NCBI GenBank assembly: GCA_024516035.1
Contig: CM044963.1
Span: forward strand, 23,988,435 to 24,052,434
Direction: 5' to 3'
Source of the DNA: Bactericera cockerelli
Taxonomy: Eukaryota; Arthropoda; Insecta; Hemiptera; Triozidae
DNA length: 64,000 nucleotides
The translations under genes were made by a program, and so were the position numbers. A model generated the notes under the pieces. It ran no database searches. It was given only the letters and a program-made list of their open reading frames with translations, and had not been told where the DNA came from. Positions within the stretch are counted from its first letter, which is position 1; every line of letters starts with the position of its first letter. Below, in pieces: positions 51,773 to 61,854 of this stretch.

Positions 51773-52640
51773 GATTGATAGGTGTTTTAGATTGAACCAC
51801 AATAGATTGAAAGACACGGACTTCTAATCTGGAGCTCAATGGTTCGAGTCGGGAGAATCGTATTTTATTTAAGTAAGGTATTAGGTAATAAAAATACAAT
51901 CTGACCTAAATATAAGAGAACTCAAGAGACCGGAATTTTCTTTTATTCAGGTTCGAGGTCCAGGTTTCTCTTATAAAGAGGTTATTTTCCCTTATAGACA
52001 GTTAAATTGGACCTGGAAATTGTTCTCTCTAATCGAGCTTGCATCCAGGTTTGAAGATCCTCTTTCATCCAGCTTGCTCGATATAAAACGCGGACTTGTA
52101 ATCTGGAGGTCGGTGGTTCGGTTACCGCGAGAATCGGATTTTTTTATGAAGTTAGGTGGATGAGTAACACAAATATAATAACTTCAATACCGAGTGCAAT
52201 ACTATACAACCACCCACTTATTCTCACCCAGCCTGGGTTGAGTCAAAGATGGGTCCGCAAATATTTACTTGGATCAGAAAAGAATTTCTCTGTGGGAAAA
52301 ATTGCCCAATCCGTAATTATAGCATAAGCCTACTCTTTACCTACATGTAGGTAGGTTTAATAACTATTATAATTTAATTTTAAGAACTAATTGTGTCATT
52401 TTAAGGGTTGACAAAGTTGAAAAAGTATATTGTTTTGTTTCAACATTTCCTTTTAATCTCTCAATGTACTTACCTCCTTCCTACCTTTAGACTTTTTAGA
52501 GGTTAAGAATCCCTCAGATAATCCTTGATGGAAATATTAATTACTATCCACACCTCAAAATGTGCTAACCATATATTATTTTACATAATATATGTATACC
52601 TATATACATAATACATGATGTATATCTAAATCAATGTACA
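51773..52640. other. Degraded tRNA-like blocks, no gene
   Basis: ATGGTTCGAGTCGGGAGAATC near 51839 and GGTCGGTGGTTCGGTTACCG near 52110 are B-box-like remnants, with a shared GGTTTG..CCTGG text around them. Otherwise AT-rich. Confidence 0.4.
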
Positions 52641-52642
52641 TA

Positions 52643-52923
52643 CCGGGTGTTCACTGTTCAAATCTCAAAAATAGAATCGTACCGCAGAATTTTCATTAAA
52701 ATTGCTAGAAATAATGGTCAACACTAAATTCGCAGCCAAAAAAAATCTGTTTGACATTTCATTCTAATTTTTTTTTAGTTTTTTTTTCTAAAGAACATTT
52801 TTTTCTAAAGAACATAGGTATTGTTGATTTTTTTTTTTTTGTTGAAATTTTAGCGTTCTACCTTAAAAAGTTTTCTAGTAATTGAAAAAAGCAAAAGTGT
52901 CCGGTTTTTTTCTGAACACCCGG
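52643..52923. mobile_element. 281-bp TA-flanked MITE
   Basis: CCGGGTGTTCA at 52643 and its inverse ending at 52923, with TA at 52641-52642 and 52924-52925. Only the outer ~15 bp pair well. The interior holds a small duplication (CTAAAGAACAT) and T runs. Confidence 0.7.
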
Positions 52924-53049
52924 TATATTATTTTTATCGTTCGAATGCAGTTTAGTTGTTTATTTGTTCTCGAACCCCCGTCCCGCGAGCAGTGTAACGT
53001 TTCCGGTTAGGGTAACGTAGGTGACAAGGTGAAGGAACTGAGGGTAAAG

Positions 53050-53130
53050 AATGCTACGTGGTGTAGTTGATGTAGATACTCTGGGTCAGGGGACGTGGGT
53101 TCGAATCCGCCTTGGAGCAATTTTTTTTAA
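53050..53130 (+). repeat. tRNA-like SINE head
   Basis: GCTACGTGGTGTAGTTGATG (A-box-like) and GTGGGTTCGAATCCGCC (B-box). A second B-box with the same GTGGGTTCGAATCCGC is at 53230-53250. Confidence 0.5.
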
Positions 53131-53269
53131 GAAAAAAAAATATAGGTATATACTCGTATAGGTACTATATACTATTCATTATTCATGAACCTTTAATTAT
53201 TGTTATAAATACCTACTGCTCTGAACCAGGGGTCGTGGGTTCGAATCCGCAATAGATATTTTTTTCAAC

Positions 53270-53400
53270 CGAACTCCGTAGCTTGATCGATAAGGCGGCG
53301 GACTTGTAACCTTGAGGTCGGTGGTTCAAGTAAAAATTTAGCAGCAGCAGTTTGAGTTGTTGTGACGGTCATCTCGAAAGTGGTCACACAATAATATGAT
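53270..53400 (+). mobile_element. tRNA-derived SINE-B, diverged
   Basis: CTCCGTAGCTTGATCGATAA, GGCGGCGGACTTGTAACC and GGTCGGTGGTTCAAGT, then a small deletion and GCAGTTTGAGTTGTTGTGAC. Confidence 0.75.
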
Positions 53401-53561
53401 ATTTTTTTTTTATAGAGCAAATAATTCTTCGAGGAAAAAATGTATGCTCCCTAATATCCAAAAGTCCGCACAGGAAGTTTTTGCAACATACAATGCAAAA
53501 AATAAGAAACTTTAAAAAGAAATTTAAAAAAAAAATGTCCCGCAAAATTATTTGCTGTCAG

Positions 53562-53630
53562 GGACATCGAACCCACAACCTCGAGATTCAGAAGCAAGAT
53601 CGTAAACTGTCGACCACCAGGGATGTTACA
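53562..53630 (-). repeat. tRNA-like SINE head
   Basis: The minus strand has CCTGGTGGTCGACAG (A-box-like) and GGTTGTGGGTTCGATGTCCC (B-box). An open frame across it (53481-53675) is not supported. Confidence 0.4.
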
Positions 53631-53847
53631 ATGATAATTTTACAGAATTATAGAATTGATAGAATGATTGATTGATTTTTCAGCATTGAATTAATTCTTC
53701 ATGGTCAATAATACCTAGAGTTTTATCAGAGGTCTTACTCAGATGATTTGCAGTATTGCAAAACCTTAATGTAAGTAATACCTTTATTTATGTGTAATGG
53801 TCTAGGTAACTTTTTATCATTCATTTCATGTGTTAAAATGTACGCAC

Positions 53848-53998
53848 TAACCGACCTCAGTATAGCTTGATCGATAAGGCAGCATACTTGTAACGTGGAG
53901 GTCGGTGGTTCAAGTCCCGGTTTCAGCGTAGGTTTAGTAAAGTGAATTTGAGTAGTTGTGTGGAATCACGAAAGTGATGAACACAAATATGATAACTA
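53848..53998 (+). mobile_element. tRNA-derived SINE-B
   Basis: ACCGACCTCAGTATAGCTTG, ATCGATAAGGCAGCATACTT, GGTCGGTGGTTCAAGTCCCG, GTTTCAGCGTAGGTTTAGT to GAACACAAATATGATAAC. Nearly full length. Confidence 0.85.
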
Positions 53999-54439
53999 AA
54001 AACTAAAACTAATCACTATCTAAATATCCTCAGTTAATTCAATAACATTCATACACCTTGGAATCTTTTTATGTGTAAGGACTATGTGTGTACTAGTTTT
54101 TTTGTTTTGTTTACCCAATATTCAATATGATAAAATGTACCCACTATCTAAATATCCATAGTTTATTCAATAATATATTTCTACTAAGAACCTATCTATG
54201 TTAACCTATGGAATGTATTAGAATTAACTCTTTTTCTACAATTTTTCAATCACTTCTTATCTATTCAATCACAAATCTCGATATTGGTTTCCCTTATCTC
54301 TTCATCTAATCTCTTGTTAGAGATGCTAATCAATTCTGCAAATTCTATCAATCAATTCGCATCCTCATCAATAACTCATCATCGATGAACTTGGAAATCA
54401 GAAAGTTCAAGGCTGATTTTTTTGTTTTTTTTTTTTTCT

Positions 54440-54652
54440 TATTAACCTCGCTTTCAACTGCATGGTCATGTTCATACCACGGTGGGAGTGTGAGGTGTGA
54501 CCCTCCATTCGCAGGAAACTCAAAAACCTGCTACCCACATTAACCTCATCCAACCTGGGTTGGGACGGAATGCCAGCATCACGAAGTGTTCACTTCACTG
54601 GACATTGCTTAACTTCGGTGATCCTTCGAGATTTGGTGCATTTAATGAAGGC
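54440..54652 (-). mobile_element. 5S-derived SINE, older subfamily
   Basis: TTAACCTCGCTTTCAACTGC (inverse of the 3' end), ACCCTCCATTCGCAGGAAAC, CACATTAACCTCATCC, AATGCCAGCATCACGAAG (no C-box segment), ATTGCTTAACTTCGGTGATC. The 5' few bases are altered. Confidence 0.85.
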
Positions 54653-54654
54653 TG

Positions 54655-55765
54655 ATTCTTTAATATCATGAAAATTTCACACATTTAACTTTCAATCAAA
54701 AGTTTGGGTGTTCGATTTCCGCCGGGGGTTGGAAAATTCGAGACATTATCTTGCGAAACGTTTTGAAACAAAAAGTTGGGCTCAGTAAGAAACTGGCTTA
54801 CGTAGGCTTTCTTGGAGCTACTAGTTCATTTTAGCCTTAGGTGAATCGATTCAGTTCCTTCGGTGACTTGATACAATTCCTCAGGTGAAACGATTCAGTT
54901 CCTCGCGGTTGTCGTACAATGCAATGATTCATATGAGTTGATTCTCACGATTCAGGACTCAGGATTTCGGTTTATTTTTTTATTCAGTTGATAGTGATTC
55001 GTGTTAGAGTATGGACTCACGCCTCTCTTATTCGTAATAACATCGTATTTTATTATTTCACTTGTTTATTATTAATTTTTTCTAAAACGTACAATATTTT
55101 TATGCTATTTTAATAAAAAAAGTTTCTACGTGTATATTTCTGATTAGGTCGTTAAATTTTCGTCACCTGATGGTTGCAAATTTTATGCAGTGTACTTAAA
55201 AATAAACAAGACAATTCGTATTAAACCGTTGTGTGAGTTCTCATGGATTTTTACCCTCAATTGTTTATTTTTATTACCCATTTTATTTATTTTTTTGCTT
55301 TGCTTAATAATAATAAATCATTTTTTCGTTTTATTTTTATTATTTTTTTTTTTTTTTTTCGTATACAGAGGACCCATCCTAATCCATTTTTCTTTGGCTC
55401 CTAAGATCTTTTTATTTGGTTTCTTTTAAAGTGATTCATTAATCTTAAATTACTTATAGTTTGAACAAAATTTAATTTAATCCTCTTTTTATTTTGAAGC
55501 GATTTGTTTTGACTCCGTGAAATCAACATCAGGTTGATTGTATCGAAAAAGCCTTTGTGTATTTGTTTTTATTTTTTTACACAAAAATAATTTAATAAAA
55601 TACCTGATTAAATCCCATTAAAAGTGTGTCCTGAGCTTGGGGGAATACTGTAAATTAAAAATTAATAAATGACAAAACAAATTATATTTAACCAAACCAA
55701 CTGAACCTATAATAGTAATAAAATAAAGCATGATAAAATTTGTTCCTACTATATGCCACTTTAGT
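54655..55765. other. No supported feature
   Basis: AT-rich. The 79-codon frame 55190-55429 is a poly-T/Phe-rich artefact. A weak repeated motif (GATTCAGTTCCTC / GATACAATTCCTC) lies at 54847-54902. Confidence 0.4.
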
Positions 55766-55767
55766 AT

Positions 55768-56105
55768 AGCGGGAAACTTAATAACCATCTACTCAAATCA
55801 AACTCACTCAGCCTGAGTGGGGCCGGGAAAACCTAGCATCACGAGAGTTCAAATTTGTATTGATGATAAATTATCATATTTGTGTTAATCACTTTCGTGA
55901 TATCACAACTACTCAAATTTGCACAACTGAGTGAACCCCGAACATCCAAGTAGGGAGCAGAAATAAATCCTTCCCCGCTGGGGATCAAACCCAGGACATC
56001 GCGCTAACGCACTCGGCCTCCTACACTAAAAAAAAATACGAATTTGAACTCTTACCCTTCCAAGTTCTCGCGGGACGTTGCTTAACTTCAGTGACGCTGG
56101 CTAAT
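55768..56105 (-). mobile_element. 5S-derived SINE interrupted by SINE-B and SINE-A fragments
   Basis: 55768-55858 is the inverted body and C-box side (CTCACTCAGCCTGAGTGGGG, CATCACGAGAGTTCAAATTT). 56042-56105 is the inverted head (ATTTGAACTCTTACCC, GTTGCTTAACTTCAGTGACG). Between them lie a B tail (55862-55921) and an A head (55922-56022, reverse B-box GGGGATCAAACCCAGG). AGTTCAAATTTG and its inverse flank the join. Confidence 0.65.
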
Positions 56106-56109
56106 ACCT

Positions 56110-56205
56110 TCTTATGATAAGACTCTGAGGGTTAGGTGGTAGAAAATGCTTTGAGCATTTAACCTCGCCTGGTGGTTACCCTCCATTAGAGAGTGTTATT
56201 ATTAT
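56110..56205 (+). repeat. SINE-C 3' half
   Basis: AAGACTCTGAGGGTTAGGTG, AGAAAATGCTTTGAGCAT, TAACCTCGCCTGGTGGTTAC, AGAGAGTGTTATTATT. The head is missing; it abuts the 5S SINE. Confidence 0.75.
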
Positions 56206-56319
56206 TATTCTGTGTCCGCAATTCCGCATTGTTTGACGAACGGTATATTTGTCCTTGGACCCCCGGAAACAATTCCTGTGGACTTCTTCCATGACCTTTG
56301 TACTTTGAACTTTCACCGA

Positions 56320-56665
56320 TCCTCAGTAGTTGGATCGATAAGCTGGCGGGCTCGTAATCTGGAGGTCTATGGTTCGTGGGCTTAAACTTGGCGTATTTAA
56401 GTCGGGTTTTACATACTGGTAAATTTTTATTCTTTTTAAACAAATTTAATGAAAAAATGTGCCTTTCGTTGATCTTGTAGTGTACTCAATTAATATAAAA
56501 TGAAAATAACCGACCTCAGTAGCTTGATCGATAAGGCGGCGGGGCTCGTAACTTGGAGGTTGGTGGTTCAAGTCCCGGTTTCAGCGTAGATTTAGTAAAG
56601 AGAGTTTGAGTAGTTGTGATATCACGAAAGTGATTAACACGAATATGAAAACTAAAACTACCCAC
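56320..56665 (+). mobile_element. Two SINE-B copies in tandem
   Basis: 56320-56405 is a diverged head (CAGTAGTTGGATCGATAAGC, GAGGTCTATGGTTCG). 56508-56665 is nearly full length (ACCGACCTCAGTAGCTTGAT, GGTTGGTGGTTCAAGTCCCG, GTGATATCACGAAAGTGATT). Confidence 0.8.
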
Positions 56666-56669
56666 TATC

Positions 56670-57470
56670 TAAATGAAAATGAGTACGGTGAAAATTTAGT
56701 AAGACGAGTTTGAGTTCTTACTCATAATTACTTTTAAGTTAATATTAGGTATTGTTAACTTATTAGCATGAATTTTTTGTGTGTATGTTTTGTGTGGTCC
56801 AAAATGAACGGTTTATACGGAGATTGAAATGATTATATTTTTTAAAAGTCAAATAACAATAGTATACCTATATTAAAGCATAAAAATTATTCAAATTACC
56901 TTCTGAAAAAGGCCATCAGTTTGTTCCATCTCACTGGCTTATAAGAATCACCTGTTTACCATTCAGAAAATTCAAATGAAAAACTATAAAACTTACTTTT
57001 CTACGGACGTGCTCAAGTGAAAAGTTTGGTAATTTAAATCGTGCTCATATTATTTTGAAACTATAATTTTTGTAAATAACAAAAGTAAAAAATAAAGAAA
57101 GAATAATCATATTTCTTTTGTTATCTATCTGCTTACAATATTGAATATAACCTAACCTCATTAAATGAAATCCCCATTTTAAGAATGAATTAAGAATGGG
57201 GATTTCAATAAATTAATGTATTCTTAACGACTTTATTTTTATTTGAACGTCCTCAATTGATCTTTTTGAAGAATTTTAATTTGATCATCTCATTACTTCC
57301 TGAATACTGAGTACAACGAGTTATAGGACAGACTCAGGACTAGGTATATTATTATAGTAATAAAATTCTATTGTTACAAATCTGATAGGGGTTGTTTTTT
57401 TCTCAAACATTTCTTCAAGTAACTCAATAGAACTTTTTTAATGACTGAGTCCTATTTATAATATAATAAT
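56670..57470. other. No gene; one small hairpin
   Basis: AT-rich. TGAAATCCCCATT (57166-57178) pairs exactly with AATGGGGATTTCA (57195-57207) around a 16-nt loop. Nothing else recognised. Confidence 0.5.
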
Positions 57471-57562
57471 AATGTGTTTCTTTGTGTTATTATATCAAAA
57501 TTTTAGTGGGTAGCCCAGAATTATAGAACTTTTTCGTATTTTTATCAACCCAATATAACAAA

Positions 57563-58153
57563 CAAAAGAATATTATCAACAACTGAAACAACAAAAGGAA
57601 GAAAATATGATTTATTAGGAAAGGAGTTATCCATGATGTATAACGGAGCAAAAGTCACTCTTGTGCCGGTTGTAATGACATGGGATGGTTTAGTCACCAA
57701 ATATTTCAAAAAACACATGAACACCTTAAATATTAATAAAAGAATACAAGCATACATCCAGAACGTGGTTTTGAAGAGGACATTGGAAAGCATCATGATA
57801 GATTACAAGAATCAGAATGAAGATATTTTTTTTTTTTTTTTTTAAAAGTGGGGTTTAACGTCGCTTTCAACTGCCATGGTCATATCACGACGGGGGTTTT
57901 ACCCTCCATTCGCAGGAAACTCACAAACCTGCTACTCACATTGACCTCACCCAGCCTGAGTGGGGCCGGGAAAAGCCAGCGTCACGAGAATTAGAATTTG
58001 AATGGTCACCCATCCAAGTCTTAACCTCGCTGGATGTCGCTTAACTTCGGTGTTCTGAAGGGAACCGGTGTATTCAACATGCCATCGACGCTGGCTGATG
58101 AAGATATTGATGAGGAGATTGTAGAGGAACTGCTAGCATCAGCAGACCTCTAA
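57563..58153 (+). pseudogene. C-terminal end of a non-LTR retrotransposon ORF, split by a SINE
   Basis: Open from about 57563: KYDLLGKELSMMYNGAKVTL, then VPVVMTWDGLVTKYFKKH, then a helical QAYIQNVVLKRTL segment. The K-Y-x-x-L...VTLVPVV...G-x-V-x-K pattern resembles the conserved tail after the RT domain in some invertebrate LINEs; the clade is not assigned. The SINE at 57828-58097 interrupts it. In the same frame after the SINE the ORF continues DEEIVEELLASADL to a TAA at 58151. Confidence 0.6.
57828..58097 (-). mobile_element. 5S-derived SINE, young, inside the LINE fragment
   Basis: Flanked by ATGAAGATATT at 57817-57827 and 58098-58108. Poly-T (its tail) occupies 57828-57842. The rest reads like the 60854 copy on the opposite strand, including the intact C-box GGATGGGTGACC. 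Confidence 0.95.
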
Positions 58154-58349
58154 TGTTTTAAAATGTTGCCAAAATAAATAAATCTTTTTACTCAACCCAA
58201 TATCTTATTTTTACCTATAATTCCGCCACTGGTCGCTGTTAACATTAAAGCAGCTACTCATTTTTCCTCACGAGGTATGAGTGGACCTCGAACACCCAAG
58301 TACCTACAGAGCAGAAGAAATATTTTGTGATCACAAACACAATTTAATA

Positions 58350-58445
58350 TCAAAAATTCATGCACTGGGTGGAATTCGAACAAACGGGTCCCAACGTTAT
58401 ATGATGGATCACTAGACTAGCGCATGAAACACTTGACTACCTGTG
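58350..58445 (-). mobile_element. SINE-C head
   Basis: AAAATTCATGCACTGGGTGG, the reverse B-box AATTCGAACAAACGGG, ACTAGACTAGCGCATGAAAC and ACTTGACTACCTGTGC. Diverged. Confidence 0.65.
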
Positions 58446-58494
58446 CACTCCTTAAGAATCCTTTTGTTGATAAAAACATGTATAATAATAATAA

Positions 58495-58636
58495 TAATTT
58501 ATCATAATTGTGTTGATCACTTCCGTGATGTCAGTAACTATACTCAAACTCGCTTTACCAAATCTTTGCTGAACTGGGCACTTGAACCACCGACCTCCAG
58601 GTCCGCCGCCTTACCGAACAAGCTACTGAGGTCGAT
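58495..58636 (-). mobile_element. tRNA-derived SINE-B
   Basis: GTGTTGATCACTTCCGTGAT, CTCAAACTCGCTTTACC, CTTGAACCACCGACCTCCAG and ACAAGCTACTGAGGTCG, with a short deletion after the B-box. Confidence 0.8.
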
Positions 58637-58639
58637 GTG

Positions 58640-59380
58640 AATAATAATGATTCATATATTCACAGTTTAAACTGGGAAACATTTGAGTAATATCGTTACA
58701 AAGATACGAGTTAAATCGATTCATGTTACTTAAAAAAAAATTAAAGATCTTTTGAATTGCAATTGCACTCAGCATCTTGAATTTATTCAAGACAGCTTAG
58801 ACTGGGAATAATCTGATAGAATTAAATCAATTTTCATCTTATCAAAAAAACAAAAAACAATACTTTTCTATACCTTATTGGTGATAGAAAGTAAAATAAA
58901 AAAACTTTTGAATTGCAAGTGCACTCAGCATCTTCAATGTATTCATAGTCAATGCACTTGTTAATGAATGCACTTTCGAAAATGAATAATTGAATGACTT
59001 TTTGAAAAGGTTTGTTGAGACATAATCGCTGCAAGGGGTCACATGCTCGCCCCTTTAATATTAACCTTTGCGAACTTTTGTCACACAAGAAGCTTTGTTT
59101 GGAAACAAATTTTGTATTTTTTACTCTCGAAAATTATGCACATGGGTAATGAGTTATTTATATTACGAACACATACATAGTTTTAACGGTTATGCACTTT
59201 TGTGTGAGATTATTTTTTGTCAGCAGTTGTGGATGGAATTTAATAAGTTCATCCAAACAAATTCAGCACAAGATTTTTATCTTTTGAAGGAGCGTATACC
59301 CTCATTATTTGTTGAAGATGTTTATTTGTGAAATATAAATATGTACATGGAAACTTAAAAAAAAAGAGGTTTTGTCTTAG
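58640..59380. other. No supported gene
   Basis: A ~30-bp phrase (CTTTTGAATTGCAA.TGCACTCAGCATCTT) is repeated at ~58749 and ~58903. Open frames of 84-87 codons (58834-59088 minus, 59068-59331 plus) have no recognisable domain. Confidence 0.4.
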
Positions 59381-59384
59381 TTGC

Positions 59385-59517
59385 ACCGACCTCAGTAGCT
59401 TGATCGATAATACGGCGGACTTGTAACCTGGAGGTCTGTCGTTCAAGTCCCGGTTTCAGCGTAGATTTAGTAAAAACAAGTTTGAGTAGTTGTGATATCA
59501 CGAAAGTGATTAATTAA
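59385..59517 (+). mobile_element. tRNA-derived SINE-B
   Basis: ACCGACCTCAGTAGCTTGAT, GGAGGTCTGTCGTTCAAGTC, CCGGTTTCAGCGTAGATTTA and GTGATATCACGAAAGTGATT. Confidence 0.85.
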
Positions 59518-59519
59518 CA

Positions 59520-60220
59520 CTTTTAAATATTTTACTTGCTAGTAGCTATTTATAAAGGACTCTTTAGTCCTTCGACGGCAGTATACCTAAATAAAGTCTC
59601 TTAATATTTCTTATTTAAAATGCTAACGGGGTGAACCCATGTTTATTTTTTGTAAATTATTACAAACGAAAGACTTATAATAAGATATGACATAAATACT
59701 TAAAACAATACACAAATACACATAAAAAATATATAAAAGGGAAATATTTATATAATTGTAAAGAAAAGTTAACAAAAAATCTTGAAATATATACATGTAA
59801 ATAACGGGAAATCTGATGTATAAGTTCTGTACAAAATAATTTCAATATTTAAAGAAATGACCTATATATTTTCAATCATTTTCAGAATACCTTACCTTAT
59901 ACCTATTGAAAAAAATTAAAACCAAATTGATCTGAAATTATATTTATACACTCATATAAATAGTCAGAACCAATTCAATCCTTTCATCTTTCCTAAGTTC
60001 TTGTCAACAACCGCCATTTTGACCAGAAATGACTGTTGCCTGTTAAAAAGAGTCGGGATTGACGGAATTTTGGATGAACAACTCTAGCCTTGGATAGCTG
60101 CTTGGAAACTGGCCTAGAATTGGTAAGTCAAAAACTGTCTCATTTAGGTATCTAAGAATCTAATGCCAGAATCAATAAACCTTTTGTGTAAAAATAATAA
60201 TAATACTGTTTTGTGGAAGA
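59520..60220. other. No supported feature
   Basis: AT-rich intergenic DNA. No repeats or coding signal recognised. Confidence 0.4.
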
Positions 60221-60221
60221 T

Positions 60222-60652
60222 GACCATGGCACCAGGCGAGGTTAATGCTCAAAGCATTTTCAACCACCTAACGAATTAATAGACGTTTTTTTAATACCTC
60301 TCTGGAGCTAAGTCTTGGATTGTGTAATGTCTAAGAAAGGGAAAACTGATGCTAAGCAAATGACTTAAGAATTCGATTTTGTATATTAATTTTACCCTTA
60401 TTATAAGACATTTATTTAATACCTCTGTGGACTTTCTTAATAATTTGAATCCAAGCGCTAGTCTGGTAATCCAGGTAACGTAGGGATCCGTTGGTTGGAA
60501 TCCCAACCAGTGCATGAACTTTCCCTCATTAATTTGAGTTTGTGACCACATAATAATAAGACTCGGAGGGTTAGGTGGTAGAAAATGCTTTGAGCACTAA
60601 CCACGCCCTCGCCTGATGGTAGCCTTCCACTAAATATTATTATTAACATTAA
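60222..60652. mobile_element. SINE-C fragment (-) and full SINE-C (+)
   Basis: 60222-60290 is an inverted 3' piece (ACCAGGCGAGGTTAATGCTC, AAAGCATTTTCAACCACCTA). 60446-60652 is a direct copy: CAAGCGCTAGTCTGGTAATC, CGTTGGTTGGAATCCCAACC, GGGTTAGGTGGTAGAAAATG to TTCCACTAAATATTATTATT. Confidence 0.75.
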
Positions 60653-60853
60653 GTAAATAGAGAGGTGCTTTGTTAAACTGTTGGCATAATAAAACTACCT
60701 GTCTTGCGCTGACAGTATAAATAGAGCACTAGTTATACTTATACTAGGTCTACTAGTAACTAGATCAGTTGACATCCACCCACCCACTTAACCTACAAGG
60801 TTACTGCGTACCTACTGCTCTTCCAAATACTGACACATTCAAACCGACCTCTC

Positions 60854-61122
60854 GCCAGCGTCGATGGCATGTTGAATACACCGGTTCCCTTCAGAACACC
60901 GAAGTTAAGCGACATCCAGCGAGGTTAAGACTTGGATGGGTGACCATTCAAATTCTAATTCTCGTGACGCTGGCTTTTCCCGGCCCCACTCAGGCTGGGT
61001 GAGGTCAATGTGAGTAGCAGGTTTGTGAGTTTCCTGCGAATGGAGGGTAAAACCCCCGTCGTGATATGACCATGGCAGTTGAAAGCGACGTTAAACCCCA
61101 CATAAAAAAAAAAAAAAAAAAA
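60854..61122 (+). mobile_element. 5S-derived SINE, young reference copy
   Basis: Starts GCCAGCGTCGATGGCATGTT. The first ~120 nt align along the whole of a 5S rRNA: AAGTTAAGCGACATCCAGCG, the GAGGTTAAGACTTGGATG segment, GGGTGACC, and a closing GACGCTGGC that is complementary to the start (helix I). The body to GCGACGTTAAACCCC is followed by ~20 A. Target duplication AAACCGACCTC at 60841-60851 and 61123-61133, made by insertion into a SINE-B head. Confidence 0.96.
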
Positions 61123-61270
61123 AAACCGACCTCAGTATCTTGATCGATAAGGCAGTGGACTTGTAACCTGGAGGTCGGTGGTTCAAGTCCCGGTTTCAGC
61201 GTGGATTTAAAAGCGAGTTTAGGTAGTTGTGCTATCACGAAAGTGATTAACACAAATATGATAACTTTTT
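61123..61270 (+). mobile_element. tRNA-derived SINE-B, target of the 5S SINE
   Basis: ACCGACCTCAGTATCTTGAT, GGTCGGTGGTTCAAGTCCCG and GTGCTATCACGAAAGTGATT to ACACAAATATGATAAC. The first 11 bases are duplicated at 60841 by the 5S insertion. Confidence 0.85.
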
Positions 61271-61365
61271 TAACTTTTACTGACACACTTACTTATTCCT
61301 ACCACAGAAAATATCATCCCTATATTATACTCATTACATTGTAAATTATTATTACTATTGTTTTA

Positions 61366-61616
61366 CTAGCGGGCTGTCGCCCGCTTTGCGGGCCGAGGCA
61401 TGGCCGTGCGAAGAAATAGCGGTGAAAGCAAAAAATCCTTTTTCGCCAATGGCAGGTGTTGTAGTAGGAATTTCGAAAAATCCCGTCTTATTGCACATCT
61501 AGACTATAAGACAAAGCTACCTACCAAATTTCAGCTTCCGAGGACTTATGGTTTGGGCTGTAGAGCGATGATCAGTCAGTCAGTCAGTCAGTGACTTTGA
61601 CATTTATATATTAAGA
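61366..61616 (-). mobile_element. Short non-autonomous Helitron
   Basis: The minus strand starts A|TCTTAATATATAAATGTC at 61616 and ends CCCGC-AAA-GCGGG, ten bases, CTAG|T at 61366. The hairpin, spacing and CTAG-T junction are canonical. A diverged relative sits at 43058. 251 bp, no coding. Confidence 0.85.
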
Positions 61617-61617
61617 T

Positions 61618-61772
61618 TAAGATTAAACTCTTTATTAAACTCTAAATGGACATATATGTTCGAACAAAAATGGTAAATATTAAAAAGAAAATTAGCAATA
61701 TAAAGTTAAACAAGGAAATAATATACAACATAGGTAAAATATATGCAGATGTCCTAACTAAAGGACGGGGTT
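61618..61772 (-). repeat. Repeat E, inverted
   Basis: AAACTCTTTATTAAACTC (3' end inverted), an A-rich middle and GATGTCCTAACTAAAGGACGG, GGTTTTTACG. It abuts the Helitron. Confidence 0.55.
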
Positions 61773-61854
61773 TTTACGTATGGCCAGGCGCGGCCGATGG
61801 GAAAATATTTGGGGGTGCTACACTGCTACATAAACCGGATTAAAATGTGATTTA

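Larger units (their letters stand above)
57557..58191 (+). mobile_element. 5'-truncated LINE fragment with 12-bp TSD
   Basis: Flanked by TCAACCCAATAT at 57545-57556 and 58192-58203. It carries the end of an open frame, a short 3' UTR and AAATAAATAAATC near its 3' end. 5' truncation plus target duplication is the hallmark of LINE retrotransposition. Confidence 0.75.
57476..58330 (-). mobile_element. SINE-A, outer layer of a three-level nest
   Basis: The A body runs 57476-57556 (TTTCTTTGTGTTATTATATC, TTTAGTGGGTAGC) and resumes at 58192-58330 (AATATCTTATTTTTACC, CCGCCACTGGTCGCTG, TCACGAGGTATGAGTGGACC). The tRNA head beyond 58330 is lost. It is split by a LINE fragment that generated a 12-bp duplication. 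Confidence 0.85.

Noticed and set aside
60854..60975. Possible functional 5S rRNA gene
   Set aside because: It is always followed by the same non-5S body and poly-A, with target duplications. It is a retroposed SINE and has no T-run terminator.
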